Assembly (NCBI GenBank): GCA_963764305.1
Contig: CAVXSD010000001.1
Span: 186,001 to 250,000, forward strand
Direction: 5' to 3'
DNA: 64,000 nucleotides
From: Bog-473 sp963764305
GTDB taxonomy: Bacteria; Actinomycetota; Acidimicrobiia; Acidimicrobiales; RAAP-2
The stretch's first letter is position 1. Each line of letters opens with the position of its first letter. Position numbers and translations under genes: made by a program. This document shows positions 61,068-64,000 of this stretch, piece by piece. Under the pieces are notes generated by a model. That model ran no database searches. It saw only the letters and a program-made list of their open reading frames with translations, and was not told where the DNA came from.

Positions 61068-62254
61068 AAAAGGGTCCCCTGCCCCCGGAGTCCCCAGATG
61101 TCGACGACCGGGAGATCGGTCTCGAGTTGGTCGTAACAGTGGTGTGGCGCGGCCAGGATCAGAAGGTCCGATCGTTCCAGCACCTCGTCCAGCGGGCGAA
61201 GCGTCGAGTCGACTCGGACGTAGGGGTCGTGACACAGGACGTCGCCGGCTTTGAAGAGCAGGATCCGCCGCAACTTGTAGCTCAGGCTCGATCTGACGTC
61301 GTCGGACTCACCCTTGAACGCCATTCCGAGAATGCCGACGGTCATCTCCGAGAGCGGGTGTCGGGCCTCTAGACGTGAGACGAGGTAGAGCGGCAGACCC
61401 TCGTTCACCAGCATGGCCGCATGGCCGAGCACAAAGTTGTTGTTGTTGAAGGCAGCCAATTGCATGGTGTCCTTCAGCAGACACGGCCCAGCGGCGAACC
61501 CGGCACCCGGCAGGTCGGCCGCCCTGGGGTAGTCGAGGCGCAGGCCCTTGCGGATGCGCTCGTAGTCGAGCCCGAAGTCAGTCGCCATCATGAACAGCTG
61601 GTTAGCCGTGGCGAACTTGATGTACCGCCAAGTGTTGGTGAAGAGCTTGGCCAACTCTGCCTCTTCGGGCTGCATCGGTACCATCTGGGAGGCCAGGGTC
61701 CCGAAGAGCTTGGCCGAGCGGTCCAGAACGGATTCGGTGCGGCCCGACACGATCTGGGGAAGCTCGAAGAGCTCGGTCATGGCCTTCCCCTCGGCGATGC
61801 GCTCGGGGCAGAAGGAGACCTCGAGCCGTTTGCCGCTTTGGGCCACCGTCGCCTCGACCAGAGCGGTGGTTCCCGGATAGAGCGTCGAGCGCAGCACGAT
61901 CAGCTGTCCGTCCACCATGTGCGGGAGGAGCTCACGAATGGCCGACGAGACGGCGTTGGGATCGGGGTTGAGGTGCTCGTCCACGGGGGTGCCGATCACG
62001 ACGACTACATGCTCGGCCGACGAGACGACGGTCGGATCGGTGCTGACCGTCAGTCGGGAGGTCAGGACGCGCTCGAGGACCGCCTGCGCCCCGGCTTCCT
62101 CGAAGGGCATACGCCCCGACGCAACCTCGTCGACGGCCGCCTGGTTCACGTCATAGAGCGCCACCTGAAGGCCGCGCTCGGCAAAAGCCAGACCCAGCGG
62201 CAATCCGACGTGGCCGCATCCTCCGACAACCACGACATCGCGTTCAAAGCTCAT
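61064..62254 (-). CDS. UDP-sugar 6-dehydrogenase (UDP-glucose/UDP-ManNAc dehydrogenase family)
   Basis: 396 aa; GAGGAGG stands five bases before ATG 62254. Rossmann start DVVVVGGCGHVGLPLGLAFA, VVIGTPVDEHLNPDPNAVSS, LRSTLYPGTT, FCPERIAEGKAMTELFELPQ and IVSGRTE, LAKLFTNTWRYIKFATANQL, catalytic Cys in GAGFAAGPCLLKDTMQL, and C-terminal GILGMAFKGESDDVRSSLSY. 'IAEGKAM' resembles the UDP-N-acetylmannosamine dehydrogenase branch. Oxidises a UDP-hexose to uronate for polysaccharide. Confidence 0.92.
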   Translation of the reverse strand: MSFERDVVVVGGCGHVGLPLGLAFAERGLQVALYDVNQAAVDEVASGRMPFEEAGAQAVLERVLTSRLTVSTDPTVVSSAEHVVVVIGTPVDEHLNPDPNAVSSAIRELLPHMVDGQLIVLRSTLYPGTTALVEATVAQSGKRLEVSFCPERIAEGKAMTELFELPQIVSGRTESVLDRSAKLFGTLASQMVPMQPEEAELAKLFTNTWRYIKFATANQLFMMATDFGLDYERIRKGLRLDYPRAADLPGAGFAAGPCLLKDTMQLAAFNNNNFVLGHAAMLVNEGLPLYLVSRLEARHPLSEMTVGILGMAFKGESDDVRSSLSYKLRRILLFKAGDVLCHDPYVRVDSTLRPLDEVLERSDLLILAAPHHCYDQLETDLPVVDIWGLRGQGTLL

Positions 62255-62372
62255 GGACCTCCTCGGTGAGCGGCGGATATGGGACTGTTTCGAAGTTGGG
62301 GCGAATTGGGCCGACATTAAATCACAGGGTTCCCCCGATGCCCCATACCAACCCCCGGCCGGTCCATCGCGG

Positions 62373-63383
62373 TCACGCTCGATCGAGGGGGCGCGGGGCC
62401 GCCAGCACATGGCGGAGGCCCTCGCCGACCCGTCCCACAAAGGAGGTGTTGTCACCGAATTGTGTCGCAGCCAGGTCTCGGGCCTGGCGGCCGAGTACGT
62501 CGCGGAGCTCGGGCCGACACAACGCCTTGGACGCCCCGAGGAGCTCGGCCCGATCGGAGAACCAGAGGCCGCCGCCTCCCGCCGCGTAACGCATCGCCAG
62601 GCTGGAGCGGGGCACCAGGATCGGGGTGCCGAGGAGCATCGACTCGACGCACTCGCGTCCGATCAGCACCCCGGGACAGAGATCCACACAGGCGCGGGCG
62701 TGGGCCAACAGGCGGTGGAGGTCGGTCCTGGTGTCGATGGCCACCTCTCCCCACCACGAGCGCGAACGGAAGGCGGTGGCCTTCGCATCCTCCACCACCA
62801 CCAGGAACGCCGAGGGGAGCCCGGCTGCCATCCAGGCGGCCAGCGGGGTGGGGGCGTGGCGAGGGCCGCCGCCGCCACGGCGATCCGAGAGCACGAGCAG
62901 GTAGTCGGTGAAGCCGAAGCCGTTGTGACGGCTCCGGGCTGCGAGGGGATTGAGAGGCACGGCCATTCCCACTTCGTGCGCCCAGCCTTCGCCGAGCTGG
63001 GCGGCGCGTCCGGGTGTGAGGGTCCACACCCGGGTTGCAGTGGGATCCTCAGGACCGGCCACCTCGACCACCTCCGCCCTCGGCAGGTGGGCGCGAGCCA
63101 CGTGGACCCCAGCCCCGCCGCCGACCACCACGGCTGCGGCGGCTCCGCGCAACGGCGCCGGCCAGCGGATCGTGACGGGCCAACCTCCGGTCCCGGTGCC
63201 AATGCGGTAGACGTCGAAGGCGCCGTCGGCGCCGCTCTCAGCGGGATCACCCGGCGTGACGATCGCAACCTCGGCATGCCGGGAGAGGGCTCCGGCGAGG
63301 GCACGGGCGACAAAAGCCGACTCGGACTGAGGATCTCCCCAACGCGCCGCCAACAGGACGACGAGAGCGCTGCGGTCAGTCAC
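62373..63383 (-). CDS. Glycosyltransferase-like protein (GT-B type)
   Basis: 336 aa from GTG 63383. N-terminal VVLLAARWGDPQSESAFVAR-ALAGALSRHAEVAIVTPGDP is the opening Rossmann half of GT-B enzymes with a Glu-rich acceptor loop. C-terminal half: HRLLAHARACVDLCPGVLIG-RECVESMLLGTPILVPRSSL, the position of the E-x7-E nucleotide-binding motif, then FSDRAELLGASKALCRPELR. Weak overall, family not named. Overlaps the upstream small gene by eight bases. Confidence 0.75.
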   Translation of the reverse strand: MTDRSALVVLLAARWGDPQSESAFVARALAGALSRHAEVAIVTPGDPAESGADGAFDVYRIGTGTGGWPVTIRWPAPLRGAAAAVVVGGGAGVHVARAHLPRAEVVEVAGPEDPTATRVWTLTPGRAAQLGEGWAHEVGMAVPLNPLAARSRHNGFGFTDYLLVLSDRRGGGGPRHAPTPLAAWMAAGLPSAFLVVVEDAKATAFRSRSWWGEVAIDTRTDLHRLLAHARACVDLCPGVLIGRECVESMLLGTPILVPRSSLAMRYAAGGGGLWFSDRAELLGASKALCRPELRDVLGRQARDLAATQFGDNTSFVGRVGEGLRHVLAAPRPLDRA

Positions 63384-63792
63384 CGACGCCTTGGTCGGGT
63401 CGCGGGAGAGCCGCCCGCACGGCGACCAGGTCGGCGCCAAGTGCACCCACGGTTTCTTCCAGCAGGGTCTCGAGTCGCTCTAGCCGGTCGTTCAGCTGGT
63501 CGCATCGGACTCCGAGCGTGTCGACCGCCTGGATCAGCTGGCCGATGAGGTTCCGATCCTGGCGCTCGGCGGTGGCCACCGGCTCGCCGGCCATCACGGC
63601 CCGGATACGACCGGACACGTTGCCCCGGGGGATCGATGGGGGCGCCGTCAGCTCGGCCCAGGCCCGGTGGATGCGTTGGAGTTCGTTCGTCTGACGGACG
63701 GGCGGGAGGGGTTCGGCAGACCCGAGGGGCTGGGAGAGCAGTGCGGGCGGGTCCTCTGGGGGATCGCCTTTTCCTGCGGAGACAGCGCTCAT
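63376..63792 (-). CDS. Coiled-coil hypothetical protein of the glycan operon
   Basis: 138 aa from ATG 63792. Pro-rich first third, then a helical heptad region LIGQLIQAVDTLGVRCDQLN-DRLERLETLLEETVGALGAD. The segment LQRIHRAWAELTAPPSIP and V-SGRIRAVMAG is often seen in actinobacterial proteins next to GT genes. Not membrane-bound; perhaps a scaffold for the neighbouring glycosyltransferases. No family recognised. Confidence 0.7.
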   Translation of the reverse strand: MSAVSAGKGDPPEDPPALLSQPLGSAEPLPPVRQTNELQRIHRAWAELTAPPSIPRGNVSGRIRAVMAGEPVATAERQDRNLIGQLIQAVDTLGVRCDQLNDRLERLETLLEETVGALGADLVAVRAALPRPDQGVGD

Positions 63793-64000
63793 GATCGTTC
63801 GAGGATCGAGCGCCATCTCTGCCACCACTCCTCCTCGCCTGGCGATCGCAACGCGCAAGAGGAGTCTACCCTGGTCAAGTTGGGGTTGAAGAAGGGATCG
63901 CTGCGGCGGATGGCACCCTCCCAACGGTCGACGAAGAGTCGGATGTCGGCTGGGCTCCCTGAAGTCCCCCGGCTCGGTGACTCGTGGTGCACCAGCTCAG
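63789..64000 (-). CDS. GT2 glycosyltransferase C-terminus (cut by window edge)
   Basis: About 70 residues, read leftwards from the window end: ELVHHESPSRGTSGSPADIR, LFVDRWEGAIRRSDPFFNPN-LT. This is the same ending as the second GT2 of the large protein (ELIHHESISRG ... VLRNDPAYNPNLTLMG), marking it as a GT2 rhamnosyl/galactosyl-type transferase. Stop overlaps the start of the coiled-coil gene by four bases (ATGA). Confidence 0.8.
   Translation of the reverse strand, partial: ELVHHESPSRGTSGSPADIRLFVDRWEGAIRRSDPFFNPNLTRVDSSCALRSPGEEEWWQRWRSILERS

Noticed and set aside
16..64000. CRISPR array, rRNA genes or replication origin
   Set aside because: No regularly spaced repeats, no rRNA core sequences and no DnaA-box cluster were seen anywhere in the window.

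Overview
The window is GC-rich actinobacterial DNA and most resembles class Acidimicrobiia. The evidence is frequent GTG/TTG starts, two very small actinobacterial ribosomal proteins (bS22 and a bL37-like peptide), a WhiB-type protein, and secreted proteins built from the 'GYW...DGGVFAFGDA..GSMGG' repeat that is common in that class. The core gene order rsmI-metG-tatD-[rpf slot]-rsmA-ispE ... tRNA-Gln-glmU-prs-rplY-pth-mfd-(foldase)-mazG-eno-ftsB/divIC-DUF501-ppx is the conserved order known from Mycobacterium and Streptomyces.

Layout. 1-2281: M1 aminopeptidase start (cut), PfkB kinase, ychF. 2262-12398: a 10.1-kb integrated island bounded by a perfect 20-bp direct repeat, one copy being the last 20 bases of ychF. 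It holds a tyrosine-recombinase fragment, two secreted GYW-repeat proteins, a universal stress protein, a secreted barrel-like protein, a WhiB-like protein and three insertion sequences (IS256, ISL3 and IS30 types). 12883-15856: lipoprotein/SCO1/hypothetical operon, glycerophosphodiesterase, bL37-like peptide. 16065-20446: a small glycan-type locus (methyltransferase, decayed nucleotidyltransferase, large membrane protein). 20966-27677: translation and cell-wall core genes. 27819-31346: MprAB-like two-component system, a hydrolase and a TnpB remnant. 31451-45964: tRNA-Gln and the glmU-to-ppx core block.

46051-52581 is a tightly overlapping eight-gene operon on the minus strand. It encodes what looks like a complete GDP-D-glycero-alpha-D-manno-heptose route (GmhA, HddA, GmhB, HddC homologues) together with a transaldolase-family enzyme, an SDR epimerase, a methyltransferase and a membrane glycosyltransferase. 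53369-64000 continues as a surface-polysaccharide region: methyltransferase, membrane protein, a very large sulfotransferase-like/methyltransferase/coiled-coil/glycosyltransferase polypeptide, sugar epimerase, glycosyltransferases and a nucleotide-sugar dehydrogenase.

Caution on reading frames. Many genes, including housekeeping ones (ychF, rsmI, ftsB-like, gmhA, hddA, transaldolase, GDPD), are broken. Almost every break I could resolve is a single EXTRA base. This looks like a systematic insertion error of the sequence rather than biological decay, so I describe these as frameshifted genes and not as dead genes unless other damage is visible.
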